From assembly GCF_030812255.1 (NCBI RefSeq), contig NZ_JAUSSH010000005.1, positions 1-64,000 on the forward strand: a DNA stretch of 64,000 bases, read 5' to 3'. A program made the translations under genes and the position numbers. Position 1 is the first letter of the stretch; each line of letters opens with the position of its first letter. Under the pieces are notes generated by a model. The model was not told the origin of the DNA, did no database searches, and worked only from the letters and a program-made list of their open reading frames with translations. The DNA comes from Paeniglutamicibacter psychrophenolicus. GTDB lineage: Bacteria; Actinomycetota; Actinomycetes; Actinomycetales; Micrococcaceae. Of the stretch, positions 18,648 through 28,455 are shown piece after piece.

Positions 18648-19160
18648 CTTGGGGGTTCCTTTCAATAAGGTGAGCAGTACGCGAATCATCGTAGGTCCGC
18701 CGCGTCACAAAGGCCGCGGGTGTGTCGTCACAATTCAAAACTAGGTGCAAACACACCCAATGTCCACCGCGTAAAGCGGCGGTGAAAATGATGCGACTAC
18801 TCGGCGGCCATAGATAAACATCCTAGTGGGATCGCCTATTTATGACTAGGCACCGGATTCCGGCCGCCCCCGGATCTCGAGGGCGGTAAATGCGGAAAAT
18901 CAAATGCCGCCCTGGCCCCTGCGCCCCCGCTCCGGGCGCCCGGGCACCGGGCCCTTCCATGCTCGCCCAGGATTGCCTGCCTCTCGGTTGAAGGCACCCG
19001 CACACGCCAGATCACCCCGGGCCCTCGGGAATGCGGGAAGACGACGAACGCAAAAGAGCCGCACAGGCCGGCGCAACGGCGGCAACGGCGAAACGCGCAT
19101 TAAACGGATCGGCCGCCGGGGGTCCTCCCCGACGGCCAATCCATGAAGTGCCTGGTCGCC
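18648..19160. other. 513-bp gap between pdxS and the HIT gene
   Basis: No convincing gene is seen. The part next to pdxS (18700-18850) is less GC-rich than the surroundings and probably holds the pdxS promoter. A short CCGCCC/GGGCGG hairpin near 18865-18885 could end the thrS-HIT transcript. In most Actinobacteria this place holds pgsA, an acyltransferase, pimA and often a NUDIX gene; nothing resembling them is present. Confidence 0.6.
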
Positions 19161-19769
19161 TTAGTCCAGTTCCGCCCAGCCGGCGGCAAGGTCCAAGCGG
19201 ATGTCGCCGAGCGTTGCCGGAATGGCCTTGGTCTCGGCAATGATCGGGAAGAAGTTCCCGTCCCCCGCCCAGCGCGGCACCACGTGCTGGTGCAGGTGCG
19301 CGGCAATCCCCGCTCCCCCGGTGACGCCCTGGTTCATGCCCAGGTTGAAACCGGTGGGGCGCGAGACGTGGCGCAGCACGCGCATGGACTTTTGGGCCAG
19401 CGCTGCCATCTCGGCGGTTTCCTCGGCGGTGATGTCGGTGTAGTCCGGCACGTGGCGGTACGGGCAGATCAGCAGGTGGCCCGGGTTGTACGGGAAGAGG
19501 TTCAGGATCACGTAGGCGGTCTTGCCGCGGTGGATGATCAGCGAATCCTCGTCGCTGCGGGTCGGCCCGGCACAGAAGGGGCAGGACTCCTCGTCCTTGA
19601 CCTGGTCCTGGCCGGCCTTGATGTAGGCCATCCGGTAGGGAGTCCACAGGCGCTGGAACGAATCGGGCACCCCGGCGAGTTCGAAGTCGTCGGTGATGGC
19701 GGCATCGGCTGCTTCCTGGGACGCGCCACCCGGATGGGTGGATGCGTAGACGTTCGTGGACTCCCCCAT
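19161..19769 (-). CDS. HIT domain protein
   Basis: A protein of 202 residues of the histidine triad family, which hydrolyses or transfers nucleotides. The catalytic triad segment is HLHQHVVPRW (158-167). An N-terminal zinc motif CPFC (63-66) and the GHLLICPYRHV segment are typical of the actinobacterial HIT/AP4A phosphorylase-like group found beside thrS. Its ATG lies 4 bases past the thrS stop on the same strand, so the two are cotranscribed. The substrate (possibly Ap4A or an adenylylated metabolite) is inferred from the family. Confidence 0.92.
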   Translation of the reverse strand: MGESTNVYASTHPGGASQEAADAAITDDFELAGVPDSFQRLWTPYRMAYIKAGQDQVKDEESCPFCAGPTRSDEDSLIIHRGKTAYVILNLFPYNPGHLLICPYRHVPDYTDITAEETAEMAALAQKSMRVLRHVSRPTGFNLGMNQGVTGGAGIAAHLHQHVVPRWAGDGNFFPIIAETKAIPATLGDIRLDLAAGWAELD

Positions 19770-19773
19770 GGAT

Positions 19774-21777
19774 CTAGGCTTCCCGGTTCTTCACGGCCGC
19801 GACGATGCGGGCTACCGCCTCGTCGACGGGCACCCCGTTGTCGGTGCTGCCGTCGCGGAAGCGGAAGGAGACCGCCCCGGCCTCGGCGTCCTCGCCGCCG
19901 GCGATGAGCACGAACGGGACCTTTTCCTTCGACGCGGTGCGGATCTTCTTCGGGAAGCGGTCCGAGGAGATGTCCGCCTCGGCGCGGATGCCGGCGGCCT
20001 TGAGCTTGTCGATCACGTCGAACATGTACTCGTTGAAGGCCTCGGCCACGGGGATGCCCACGACCTGGACCGGGGAGAGCCAGGCCGGGAAGGCGCCGGC
20101 GTAGTGCTCGGTGAGCACGCCCATGAAGCGTTCCACGGAACCGAACAGGGCGCGGTGGATCATCACCGGGCGCTGGCGGGTGCCGTCAGCGGCCTGGTAC
20201 TCGAGCTCGAAGCGCTCGGGCAGGTTGAAGTCCAGCTGGATGGTGGACATCTGCCAGGTGCGGCCCAGCGCGTCCTTGGCCTGGACGGAGATCTTCGGTC
20301 CGTAGAACGCGGCTCCGCCCGGGTCCGGGACCAGTTCCAGGCCCGAGGCCTCGGCGACCTCGGCGAGGGTGCGGGTGGCTTCGTCCCAGATGGCGTCATC
20401 GCCAACGAACTTCTCCGGGTTCTTGGTGGAGAGCTCCAGGTAGAAGTCATCCAGCCCGTAGTCCTTGAGCAGACCCAGCACGAAGTTCAGCGTTTCGGTG
20501 AGCTCGTCCTTCATCTGCTCCTTGGTGCAGTAGATGTGGGCGTCGTCCTGGGTCATGCCGCGCACGCGGGTGAGCCCGTGGACCACGCCGGACTTCTCGT
20601 AGCGGTAGACCGAACCGAATTCGAACAAGCGCAGCGGCAGTTCGCGGTAGGACCGTCCGCGCGAGCGGAAGATCAGGTTGTGCATCGGGCAGTTCATCGG
20701 CTTGAGGTAGTAGTCCTGGCCGGGCTTGCGCACCGTGCCGTCCTCGTTCAGCTCGGCGTCCACGTGCATCGGGGGGAACATCCCGTCGCGGTACCAGTCA
20801 AGGTGGCCGGAGACCTCGTAGAGGTGGCCCTTGGTGATGTGCGGGGTGTAGACGAACTCGTAGCCGGCCTCCACGTGGCGTGCGCGCGAGTAGTCTTCCA
20901 TCTCCTTGCGGATGATCCCGCCGCGCGGGTGGAACACCGGCAGGCCGGAACCCAGCTCGTCGGGGAAGGAGAAGAGATCCAGCTCGACGCCGAGCTTGCG
21001 GTGGTCGCGGCGCTCGGCCTCGGCGATGCGCTCCTGATAGGCCTTCAGGGCTTCCTTGGTGGGCCAGGCGGTGCCGTAGATGCGCTGCAGCTGCTGGTTT
21101 TCCTGGTTGCCCAGCCAGTAGGCGGCCGAGGTGCGGGTCAGCGCGAAGGCGTTGGAGATCAGCTTGGTGTTGGGCAGGTGCGGGCCGCGGCACAGATCGC
21201 ACCAGACGGTTTCGCCGGACTTGCGGTCGACGTTGTCGTAGATGGTGATTTCGCCGGCGCCGACCTCGACGTTGACGCCCTCGCCGGCCGAGTCGGCCTC
21301 GTTGGCCTTCTTCAGCAGCTCGAGCTTGTAGGGCTCGTGGGCCATGGCCTTGCGCGCCTCGTCCTCGGTGACGACGCGGCGGGCGAATTTCTGGTTCTGG
21401 TTCACGATCTTGAGCATCATCTTCTCGAGGGTCTTCAGGTCCTCGGGAGTGAACGGCTCGGCGACATCGAAGTCGAAGTAGAAGCCGTCGGTGATGTACG
21501 GGCCGATGCCAAGCTTGGCATCGGGACGCAGCTGCTGCACGGCCTGGGCCATGACGTGTGCGGTGGAGTGGCGAAGGACCTCGAGCCCGGCGGGGGAATC
21601 GATGGTGACGCGTTCGACGGCGGTTCCGGCCTCCAGCGGGCGGGCCAAATCGCGCAGCACGCCATCGACGTGCATGACGACGACCTCGCGGTCGTCGAAG
21701 TACAGCTCGGCCCCGGTAGTGCCGGCATTCACCTCGCGTTGTTCGCCATCGACGGTCAGTGTGATTTGCTCAAGCAC
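19774..21777 (-). CDS. thrS: threonine--tRNA ligase
   Basis: A class II aminoacyl-tRNA synthetase of 667 residues. Domains in order: an N-terminal TGS domain ([15 protein letters not shown]), the editing domain ([14 protein letters not shown] with the HxxxH site and [12 protein letters not shown]), the catalytic core with class II motifs 1-3 and zinc ligands (Cys in MNCPMHN, His residues in [15 protein letters not shown] and [10 protein letters not shown]), and the C-terminal anticodon-binding domain ([16 protein letters not shown]). The length fits the actinobacterial family. A 157-base gap lies upstream; I saw no T-box leader. Confidence 0.98.
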   Translation of the reverse strand: MLEQITLTVDGEQREVNAGTTGAELYFDDREVVVMHVDGVLRDLARPLEAGTAVERVTIDSPAGLEVLRHSTAHVMAQAVQQLRPDAKLGIGPYITDGFYFDFDVAEPFTPEDLKTLEKMMLKIVNQNQKFARRVVTEDEARKAMAHEPYKLELLKKANEADSAGEGVNVEVGAGEITIYDNVDRKSGETVWCDLCRGPHLPNTKLISNAFALTRTSAAYWLGNQENQQLQRIYGTAWPTKEALKAYQERIAEAERRDHRKLGVELDLFSFPDELGSGLPVFHPRGGIIRKEMEDYSRARHVEAGYEFVYTPHITKGHLYEVSGHLDWYRDGMFPPMHVDAELNEDGTVRKPGQDYYLKPMNCPMHNLIFRSRGRSYRELPLRLFEFGSVYRYEKSGVVHGLTRVRGMTQDDAHIYCTKEQMKDELTETLNFVLGLLKDYGLDDFYLELSTKNPEKFVGDDAIWDEATRTLAEVAEASGLELVPDPGGAAFYGPKISVQAKDALGRTWQMSTIQLDFNLPERFELEYQAADGTRQRPVMIHRALFGSVERFMGVLTEHYAGAFPAWLSPVQVVGIPVAEAFNEYMFDVIDKLKAAGIRAEADISSDRFPKKIRTASKEKVPFVLIAGGEDAEAGAVSFRFRDGSTDNGVPVDEAVARIVAAVKNREA

Positions 21778-21934
21778 TACGGCTCCTCGTTTCGTGGTTC
21801 GGCTTCATGGCTTGTGGCGTACGGTGGCCACAGCCAGCCAACCACCAGCTTAACCGACGCCCGCCGGTGCCAACCAATCGAAAACCACGCATGTCACGCT
21901 CGAGCGGCCCGCGCTCTCGGGGGCGGCGCTGCGA

Positions 21935-22582
21935 TCAGGCGTGTTCAAGGTACTTGAGCACCGCCAGCACCCGCCGATGGTCGCCCCCGGATGGTTCCAG
22001 GCCCAGCTTGGAGAAGATCGCGGTGATGTTCTTCTCAACGGCCCCGGCGGAGAGGAAAAGCTCCGCGCAGATCCCCGCGTTGGTGCGCCCCTGTGCCATG
22101 AGTTCGAGCACCGACTGCTCCCGCGGAGTCAGCATCTGAAGCCCCGCGGGCCGGTTCGAGACGCTCATGAGCTGGCGGACGACCTCCGGGTCGAGCACGG
22201 TTTCCCCGGCGGCAATCCGCGCCAGCGCCTCGATGAACGAGCCCACGTCCGCCACCCGGTCCTTGAGCAGGTATCCGGTGCCCGAGGGCTGTCCGGCAAA
22301 GAGCTGGGAGGCGTAGCGCGTCTCCACGTATTGGGAGAGCACCAGCACCCCGACGCCGGGGTGGGTGGTGCGCAGGGCCAGGGCCGCGCGGATGCCCTCG
22401 TTGGTGGGGGTCGGCGGCATCCGGTTGTCCAGGATCACCACATCGGGAACGTCGGTCGCCATGGAGGCGAGCAGGTCCTCGGCGTTGTCCACCGCGGCAA
22501 CGACCTGGTGCCCGCGGCCGGTCAGCAACTCGGTGAGCCCGGCGCGCAGCAGGGCCGAATCCTCGGCAATGGAAATCCTCAT
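21935..22582 (-). CDS. NarL/LuxR-type response regulator (pair 1)
   Basis: A protein of 215 residues. Receiver domain MRISIAEDSALLRAGL with phospho-acceptor Asp52 in VVILDNRMPP, Lys in LLKDRV, then a LuxR-type helix-turn-helix (LTPREQSVLELMAQGRTNAGI). The start is ATG at 22582, directly at the receiver domain; the upstream frame is not protein-like. It lies 28 bases downstream of its histidine kinase gene and acts with it. The residue set is close to the second regulator at 24887-25537 (both begin MRI-x-IAEDSAL and end HRRVxAVxxYL), so the two pairs are paralogues. Confidence 0.93.
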   Translation of the reverse strand: MRISIAEDSALLRAGLTELLTGRGHQVVAAVDNAEDLLASMATDVPDVVILDNRMPPTPTNEGIRAALALRTTHPGVGVLVLSQYVETRYASQLFAGQPSGTGYLLKDRVADVGSFIEALARIAAGETVLDPEVVRQLMSVSNRPAGLQMLTPREQSVLELMAQGRTNAGICAELFLSAGAVEKNITAIFSKLGLEPSGGDHRRVLAVLKYLEHA

Positions 22583-22610
22583 GCCCCAGTTTCCCCCGGC
22601 GCCTTCCCGT

Positions 22611-23951
22611 TTAAGAAAGCGGCAGCCTGAGAGTGATCTCGGTGGGCCCTCCCCGGGGCGAGGAAATCTCCAGCGTCCCGTCAACGTTCGCGGCGCGGGC
22701 CCTGAGTCCCTCGATGCCGCTTCCGGCTGCCGGGTCCACTCCCCCGACACCGTCGTCAAGCACGCTGAGCACCAGCTGCTTCCCGTGGCCGGCGGTGGCG
22801 ACCTTCAGGGTGACGCGCGTGCCTGAGGAGTGCTTGGCCGCGTTGTTCAGCAGTTCCGCGGCGCAGAAGTACGCGATGGCCTCGATCGCCGGGCTGGGGC
22901 GGGAAGCCAGCGAATAGGTCAGGGACACGGGCATCGGGGCCGCCGCAACCAGCGATTCCAACGCCGTGTCCAGGCCATCGTTGATGACGGCGGGCCGGAT
23001 GCCGCTGGCCAGGCCGCGCAGGTCGTTCAACGCATCGGTTGCCGTTCCCTGCGCGCCCGCCAGCAGCGCCTTGATGTTTTCCGGGATGTCTTCACCGGCC
23101 AAACGGTCCCTGGCATCCCCCAATTTCATGGCAATGGCCACGAGCTGGGCCTGGGTTCCGTCATGCAGGTCGCGTTCGATCTGCGCCAGCCGGGCGTCGG
23201 CGTCCTGCACCGTATGGCTGCGTCTTTCCTCAAGGCTTTTCACCCGCAACTGCGCCTCGGTGGGACCCAGCAATCCGGCGGCCAGACTACCCTGCAGGCG
23301 CGCCAGGCCGTTGTTGATCGCGGGCCACAACAGAAAAGTGAACAACACACCGACGGCCGCGTACACCAGGTTCCAGGTCGGGCCCTCGGCGTAGATGTCG
23401 GAACCGATGCTCGTTCCACGTTGCCAGCTCCCGCCCTTCGCCTGCATCAGGGGAAGCCACTGCACCCAGTACCAGTAGGTCAGGCAGCCCAGGCCCGCAA
23501 CAAGAAAGGTGATGCTCAGCAGCGAGGCAACCAGTGTTGTCGCGAAGCCGGCCAGCATATGCGCCAGGGCGCGCCAACCGCTCGCGTCGCCCAACCCGGA
23601 GCGGATGAAGCCCATGAATCCCGGGCGCCTCACCAACCTTGGCGGAGCGTCGATGTGCCGGTCCAGCAACGACCCGGTGAGGGCCCTCTGCAGCCGGCCC
23701 CAGGATCGGGCACCCATGAGCATGGCCGCGGCAACGCTTAGCCCGATCACTGTCACCAGGAGGGATGCACCCAGCGATATCGTCAGGATGGCATAGGTGA
23801 ATCCAAAGGGAGCAAGGAACAGCATGGCCCAGTGGTAGGCAAAGGCTCGCCAGGTTTTTTTCTTGAAGAATGCGGGCACGAACTTCTGGTCCTTTTCAAG
23901 CATGGAGCGGGGTGACTCGGTTTCTGGAAATGTTGGCCTCATGGAGCTCAT
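22611..23951 (-). CDS. sensor histidine kinase, LiaS/DesK type (pair 1)
   Basis: About 446 residues. The N-terminal half is a membrane sensor domain with four helices in two hairpins (WAMLFLAPFGFTYAILTI and onwards), of the 'putative sensor' type common in Actinobacteria. A HisKA_3 dimerisation box follows with the phospho-acceptor His in IERDLHDGTQAQL, then a HATPase_c domain (N-box ELLNNAAKHS, G-box DDGVGG). The start is uncertain: ATG at 23951 has GGACGGA at a suitable distance, while ATG at 23993 and upstream codons are alternatives. It partners the regulator directly downstream. Confidence 0.9.
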   Translation of the reverse strand: MSSMRPTFPETESPRSMLEKDQKFVPAFFKKKTWRAFAYHWAMLFLAPFGFTYAILTISLGASLLVTVIGLSVAAAMLMGARSWGRLQRALTGSLLDRHIDAPPRLVRRPGFMGFIRSGLGDASGWRALAHMLAGFATTLVASLLSITFLVAGLGCLTYWYWVQWLPLMQAKGGSWQRGTSIGSDIYAEGPTWNLVYAAVGVLFTFLLWPAINNGLARLQGSLAAGLLGPTEAQLRVKSLEERRSHTVQDADARLAQIERDLHDGTQAQLVAIAMKLGDARDRLAGEDIPENIKALLAGAQGTATDALNDLRGLASGIRPAVINDGLDTALESLVAAAPMPVSLTYSLASRPSPAIEAIAYFCAAELLNNAAKHSSGTRVTLKVATAGHGKQLVLSVLDDGVGGVDPAAGSGIEGLRARAANVDGTLEISSPRGGPTEITLRLPLS

Positions 23952-24437
23952 GGAATATCCGTCCAGGGGCGATGCAAGCGCATTCCTGTTCATGCTCTCC
24001 AGCATTCTACGGAAAATGGGTTGGCGACATGGGGCATCCCACCCTTTCGCATGGGGGGATATCCCCCGTTTTTCACGTTTGTCCACGCCGGACGCACGAC
24101 TTCGCCGAACCCAGGGGCACGGAAAAGAACCGGTCCTGAACCGTCGGCTGCGCGGGCGCCAACCAAGGTTAGAGCCTTAACCTTGGTTGGCGCCGCCCTT
24201 ATCCAAGGTTGAGACCGTACGAATCCCAGGGCACGTCGGAACCACCATCAAGCCTGGGGGTGCAAAACAGCGACACGATATGCGTAGAAGCCCCCTGCCC
24301 GGAGCATCGGCGAACACCGCGAGGACCTGTTGACGCCAAATGTGCTAGCCCATCTGTCCAAACGCGGCCTGCTGGGCTCCTGAAGCCCGTTGTCAACCCC
24401 CTAGCTACTTGTCGGCAAGCCGGGCTAGCATCTAGTC
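23952..24437. other. intergenic region with palindrome and leaderless-type promoter
   Basis: A 486-base divergent gap between the pair 1 kinase and the AhpD-type gene. If the kinase starts further upstream, part of it is coding. It contains the inverted repeat at 24155-24194, a related half-site near 24202-24209, and a TAGCAT -10-like hexamer at 24426-24431 placed so that transcription would begin at or beside the ATG of the next gene. Confidence 0.6.
24155..24194. promoter_or_regulatory. 17-bp perfect inverted repeat, probable operator
   Basis: The arms GGCGCCAACCAAGGTTA (24155-24171) and its exact complement (24178-24194) surround a GAGCCT spacer. A third CCAAGGTT half-site lies at 24202-24209. 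There is no T run, and it sits about 200 bases from the nearest starts on both sides, so a protein-binding site or cruciform is more likely than a terminator. Confidence 0.6.
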
Positions 24438-24890
24438 ATGGAACCCAGAGTGAATCTCAGCAAGTCCGATCCTGCTGCGTATGCGGCGCTGTTGGCCATG
24501 AACAAGGCCGCCAGCGACTCCGCCGACGCCGCAGGAATTGATCCCAAGCTTCGCGAGCTGCTCAAGGTGCGGGCCTCGCAAATCAATGGCTGCACCTATT
24601 GCCTGCGCATGCATACCCGCGATGCCCTTGAGCTCGGGGAAAGCACCGACCGGCTGGCAGTGGTCTCGGCGTGGGCCGATTCCGAGTACTTCACCGCTGT
24701 GGAACGCGCGGCCCTTGCGTTGTGCGAATCCATCACGATGATCTCGGTGGACCACGTCCCGCATGGGGTGTACACCATGGCCCGGGCGGTGCTGTCCGAC
24801 GAGCAGATCTCGGCCGTCGCCTGGCTGAGCGCGGCGATCAACATGTTCAACCGGGTCGCGATCACTTCCCGTTACCCGGTCAAGCCCTAG
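24438..24890 (+). CDS. carboxymuconolactone decarboxylase / AhpD-family protein
   Basis: A protein of 150 residues with the AhpD-like core: Cys52-x-x-Cys55 with His59 in [10 protein letters not shown], the redox/proton relay site of alkylhydroperoxidase AhpD. The pattern and length match the single-domain 'CMD family' proteins of Actinobacteria, which usually act as peroxidase-like thiol oxidoreductases rather than true decarboxylases. No Shine-Dalgarno is visible and a TAGCAT box ends 6 bases before the ATG, so the message may be leaderless. It lies between two kinase/regulator pairs and its stop overlaps the end of the pair 2 regulator by 4 bases (convergent). Confidence 0.88.
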   Translation: MEPRVNLSKSDPAAYAALLAMNKAASDSADAAGIDPKLRELLKVRASQINGCTYCLRMHTRDALELGESTDRLAVVSAWADSEYFTAVERAALALCESITMISVDHVPHGVYTMARAVLSDEQISAVAWLSAAINMFNRVAITSRYPVKP

Positions 24891-25537
24891 TTGCTTCCCT
24901 GCGTCTGCAGGTAGGTGACCACCGCCATGACCCGGCGGTGGTCCTGCGGGGCCACGGGCAGCTCGAGCTTGGCCAGGATGTTTCCCACGTGCGTCTCCAC
25001 GGTGCGTTCGGTCAGCCAGAGCCGCTGGGCAATGCCCAGGTTGGTGCGCCCCTCGGCCATCAGCGCCAACACCTCGCGCTCACGCGCGGTCAGTGCCTCG
25101 ACGCGGCGGTTGGTGCGTGCGGCTCCGATGAGTTCAACAACCATTTCCGGGTCCAGTGCCGTGGCGCCCTGGCGCACCCGGCGCAGGGTTTCGAGGAATT
25201 CGTTCACATCCAGGACCCGGTCCTTGAGCAGGTAGGCGAAGTACCCGCCGGGGACCAGCCGCGCGGTGTGCGTGGTTTCCATGTGCTGGGACAACAGCAC
25301 GATGCCCATCCGGGGGAACTCGCCGCGCAGCAGCACCGCCGCGCGCGCCCCGTCGTCGGTGAGGTCCGGGGGCATGCGCACGTCGCAGACCAGCACGTCC
25401 GGTTCCAGGGCCCGAGTCCGCGCCAATGCGGCCGCGGCATTCCCGACCGCGGCAACCACCTCGTGTCCCGCATCCTCCAAAAGGTTCGAGAGCCCCTGGC
25501 GAAAGAGCGCGGAGTCCTCGGCGATCACTATGCGCAT
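24887..25537 (-). CDS. NarL/LuxR-type response regulator (pair 2)
   Basis: A protein of 216 residues: receiver domain ([16 protein letters not shown], Asp52 in [10 protein letters not shown], Lys in LLKDRVL) and LuxR helix-turn-helix ([25 protein letters not shown]). Its ATG overlaps the end of the kinase gene by 10 bases, which implies translational coupling and fixed stoichiometry. It is a paralogue of the regulator at 21935-22582. Target genes are unknown; the membrane protein divergent from the kinase (27642) and the AhpD gene are the obvious neighbours. Confidence 0.94.
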   Translation of the reverse strand: MRIVIAEDSALFRQGLSNLLEDAGHEVVAAVGNAAAALARTRALEPDVLVCDVRMPPDLTDDGARAAVLLRGEFPRMGIVLLSQHMETTHTARLVPGGYFAYLLKDRVLDVNEFLETLRRVRQGATALDPEMVVELIGAARTNRRVEALTAREREVLALMAEGRTNLGIAQRLWLTERTVETHVGNILAKLELPVAPQDHRRVMAVVTYLQTQGSN

Positions 25538-27489
25538 GGCAGCACCGCCTCGATGACGGTGCCGCGGCCGTCTTGGCTGCGCACGTTTATTGATCCGCCC
25601 AACGCCCCGACCCTGTCGGCCAGACCCGCCAGTCCCCCGCCCGGGGTGCGCGTGGCCCCGCCGCGGCCGTCGTCGCTCACGCTCAGGCGGACCGATTCGC
25701 CTTCCCGTCCAAGCCTGACGGTGATGCGCCGGGCCCCGGCATGCTTGACGGCGTTGTGCACCGCCTCGGCGGCCACGAAGTAGGCGGTGGCTCCCACGAG
25801 CTCCGGGACAATGCCCAGGGAATCCCCGATCCGCAGCTGCACAGGCGTCGGGGAGCGGCCGCTGAGTTGCCGCAGCGCAGCTTCTAGGCCTTCGTCCAGG
25901 GCACTGGGCCTGATGCCGTGGGCGATCTGCCGCAATTCGGCCACGGCTGTGCCTAGCTCGGCCACCGATTCGTCGAGCATCCCGCGCAGGGCCTGCTCGC
26001 GTGGCGGCAGCTGCCGCTGGATCAGGCGAAGCGCCATGCCCAGGGCCACCAACCGTTGCTGGGCGCCGTCGTGCAGGTCTCGCTCGAGGCGCTTGCGTTC
26101 GTGGTGGGCGGCCAGCAGGATCCGGATGCGGCTGGCTTCCACCTCGGCCAACGCCGTAGAGAGCTCCATTTGTTGCCTGCCCATCTCAACCATCAACGCC
26201 AGCGCCTTCATGGTCTCCGTGTTGAACACCCTCCCACGTCCCGGTCCGGGAACAACCACCCCCGCGATCCGGCCGGCCAAGGCAACGGGGATCCCGGTCT
26301 CGGACCTCACCGGGCGGCCCTGCGCGTCTCGAAAACCGTTCCCCGTGGACACCGCATACCCAACCCGCAAGGCGGGGTCGGATGTCGAGGCACGCAACGT
26401 TTTTTCGAGGTCCGCAGGCAGCGCCGCATGGGTGAAGACCTGGTTTTCGAAATCTTTCAGCGCGTCGATGAGTCGCTCGTGTTCGGCGTAGACGATGCGA
26501 CCGATCAGGTGCTGGATGCGTGGCCGCAATGCCGCCAGGGCCAGCGTTCCGGCTGCGGCACCTGCCACGAGCAGTGCAGTGGAAGTCCTGGATTCGATCC
26601 CCGGCCAAAGCGCGAGCAACACTGCCAGCATCACGACAGCGCCCAGCACCGCAAGTAGGCCCAGTGCCGAGACGAGCATGCGACCGGCATCAAAGAGGTC
26701 CTCGCGAAGGATTGCCACGGCAATGGCCGCGGGGATGAACAGGTACATGGCCGCCAGCCCGATCATCACAATCGATTCGTTGCCGTTCACGAGGTAGCCG
26801 ACCCAGCACAGCAGCAGCGTCGAGGGCACGCTGGCACCTGCCACCGCCAACCAACGGATCTGGTTCCGGCCGACGCCATCGGCGTGCTTGAACCGCTTGG
26901 CCAGATGAGCCACACTGAGCGCCAACAACGCAAGGAAGACCGGGAGCAGCCCCACGGCGGCCAGGTCGGCACCGGGCATCGGAGCCAGCCCGCGGTGCAT
27001 GTCCTGGAACGCATCCCCATAGGGTTCGGTGCTCAAGGCCGCAAAAAAACCGAAACTCACGACCACGGCGCCCAGCCCGATCGCCAGCTTCCGGGCACCT
27101 TTGTCCTCGAGGCGGCCGGAGGGAAACACCAGGAGCATCAGGGCCCACGGCAGGTAGAGGAGCATCCATCCGCCCTGTGTCGATGAGATCCATAGTCCAT
27201 TGACCGGGAGTTTGCCGGTTTCCTGCGCGGCCGCGAGATAGGTGTCGCTGCATCCCACGGCAAGTATCACCAGCCCTGCACCGCTTAACAGCGCACCTAC
27301 TCCTTGTTTCGGGAACCGCACGGTGATCAGGTATCCGAGGATGAGCGAGGGCAGGGACATGACGATGCACATTCCCAGCCAGCCGGCGGCCGACGCATCC
27401 ACGCCCGCCGTCAGCGCCCATGCGGCCGTCGCCAGCGACATTGCCGCCAGCGGAAGCACCGCAATAGACACCGCACGGGCCAATCCCAT
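25528..27489 (-). CDS. NarL-type sensor histidine kinase (pair 2)
   Basis: 653 residues from the ATG at 27489 ([15 protein letters not shown]). The N-terminal half has about nine to ten hydrophobic segments with only short loops, so sensing is probably within the membrane. A cytoplasmic segment with a GAF-like feel (residues ~330-430) follows, then HisKA_3 with the phospho-acceptor His in [14 protein letters not shown], and HATPase_c ([16 protein letters not shown]). In-frame sequence upstream of 27489 is not protein-like. It pairs with the overlapping regulator. Confidence 0.92.
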   Translation of the reverse strand: MGLARAVSIAVLPLAAMSLATAAWALTAGVDASAAGWLGMCIVMSLPSLILGYLITVRFPKQGVGALLSGAGLVILAVGCSDTYLAAAQETGKLPVNGLWISSTQGGWMLLYLPWALMLLVFPSGRLEDKGARKLAIGLGAVVVSFGFFAALSTEPYGDAFQDMHRGLAPMPGADLAAVGLLPVFLALLALSVAHLAKRFKHADGVGRNQIRWLAVAGASVPSTLLLCWVGYLVNGNESIVMIGLAAMYLFIPAAIAVAILREDLFDAGRMLVSALGLLAVLGAVVMLAVLLALWPGIESRTSTALLVAGAAAGTLALAALRPRIQHLIGRIVYAEHERLIDALKDFENQVFTHAALPADLEKTLRASTSDPALRVGYAVSTGNGFRDAQGRPVRSETGIPVALAGRIAGVVVPGPGRGRVFNTETMKALALMVEMGRQQMELSTALAEVEASRIRILLAAHHERKRLERDLHDGAQQRLVALGMALRLIQRQLPPREQALRGMLDESVAELGTAVAELRQIAHGIRPSALDEGLEAALRQLSGRSPTPVQLRIGDSLGIVPELVGATAYFVAAEAVHNAVKHAGARRITVRLGREGESVRLSVSDDGRGGATRTPGGGLAGLADRVGALGGSINVRSQDGRGTVIEAVLPCA

Positions 27490-27641
27490 GCGCCCAGCAT
27501 AAGCCCGGAGTCTGTCCGGAGCCCTCCGTGCCAGCACCGAGGTTTTTCGGGTGTCCTCCACGATTTGCAGTCGAAGGAAACAGCCCATGCTGGTGGCCAG
27601 GCGGACGAAACCATCGCCGCCTGCCGATGAAAGGAAACGCC

Positions 27642-28382
27642 ATGACACGGATGAACGAGCTGCGCGGGGAGGCACCCTCACTCGTTGCGGTGCGGGACCT
27701 GCGCACCATGTGGCGGATTGCCGCTGCCCTGGTCATTACCCTTGGCCCCTTGAGCATCCTGGTGATCCGGGCCGTCATGCCCTATTGGACCACCGACTCC
27801 CCCGCTTCGATAGTTTCCCAGTCCCTGGCGCATCAGACGACGCTGGATTTCATGGTGTGGTCCGGGCTCTTTTTCACCCCGGTGCTGCTGCTCAGTGTTG
27901 CGGCGATCGCGTATGTGGCCCGCCGGGATTCACCCGTTTTGGCGACCATCGGCGGCGGGCTCGGTTTTATCGGGTGGAGCATGGGCGCGACCACGGTGAA
28001 CATGGACTATCTGGTTTCCCAAATGGGAGCCAGCGGGTTTGATCAATCGACCATTACGCTCATTGGTGATGCGCTCCAAAACAGCACCTTCGCTGCCGTG
28101 GGTGGGATCATCTGGCTCATCGGTCACATTTTGGGCATGATACTCACAGGAATTGCCCTGGGTCGGGCGGGGATCATCAATTGGTGGGTCGCCGGCGCCC
28201 TGATGGTTTCCCAACCGTTCCATTTCATTGCGGCCGTCATTGTTCCCAGCAGGCTACTGGATGTGACGCTCGGCTGGGGGCTGACGACAGTTGCCAGCGC
28301 CTTTGTCAGCGTGGCAATCCTGCGCATGGCCAACGACCAATGGGATCTGGGGCCCGCGGCCAGGATTCGATCAACCCGCTGA
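27642..28382 (+). CDS. six-to-seven-helix membrane protein
   Basis: A protein of 246 residues. AAAGGA lies 8 bases before ATG 27642, which fixes the start. Hydrophobic helices include IAAALVITLGPLSILVIRAV, GLFFTPVLLLSVAAIAYVA, IGGGLGFIGWSMGATTV, GGIIWLIGHILGMILTGIAL and two more near the end. No catalytic motif or known family was recognised. It is divergent from the pair 2 kinase (152-base gap), a position often taken by a target of that system, but this is inference. A long hairpin follows. Confidence 0.75.
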   Translation: MTRMNELRGEAPSLVAVRDLRTMWRIAAALVITLGPLSILVIRAVMPYWTTDSPASIVSQSLAHQTTLDFMVWSGLFFTPVLLLSVAAIAYVARRDSPVLATIGGGLGFIGWSMGATTVNMDYLVSQMGASGFDQSTITLIGDALQNSTFAAVGGIIWLIGHILGMILTGIALGRAGIINWWVAGALMVSQPFHFIAAVIVPSRLLDVTLGWGLTTVASAFVSVAILRMANDQWDLGPAARIRSTR

Positions 28383-28400
28383 GGGGAAAACCACAAACAC

Positions 28401-28455
28401 GGATCGCCTCGGCGTCCATGGTGCAGAAGATGCCCCGTGGACGCCGAGGCGATCC
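28401..28455. terminator. 21-bp hairpin between convergent genes
   Basis: Arms 28401-28421 and 28435-28455 pair over 21 bp with one wobble and a 13-base loop. The right arm reaches the first base of the hipA stop. It lies 18 bases after the membrane protein stop and probably serves both directions; there is no T run. Confidence 0.75.
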
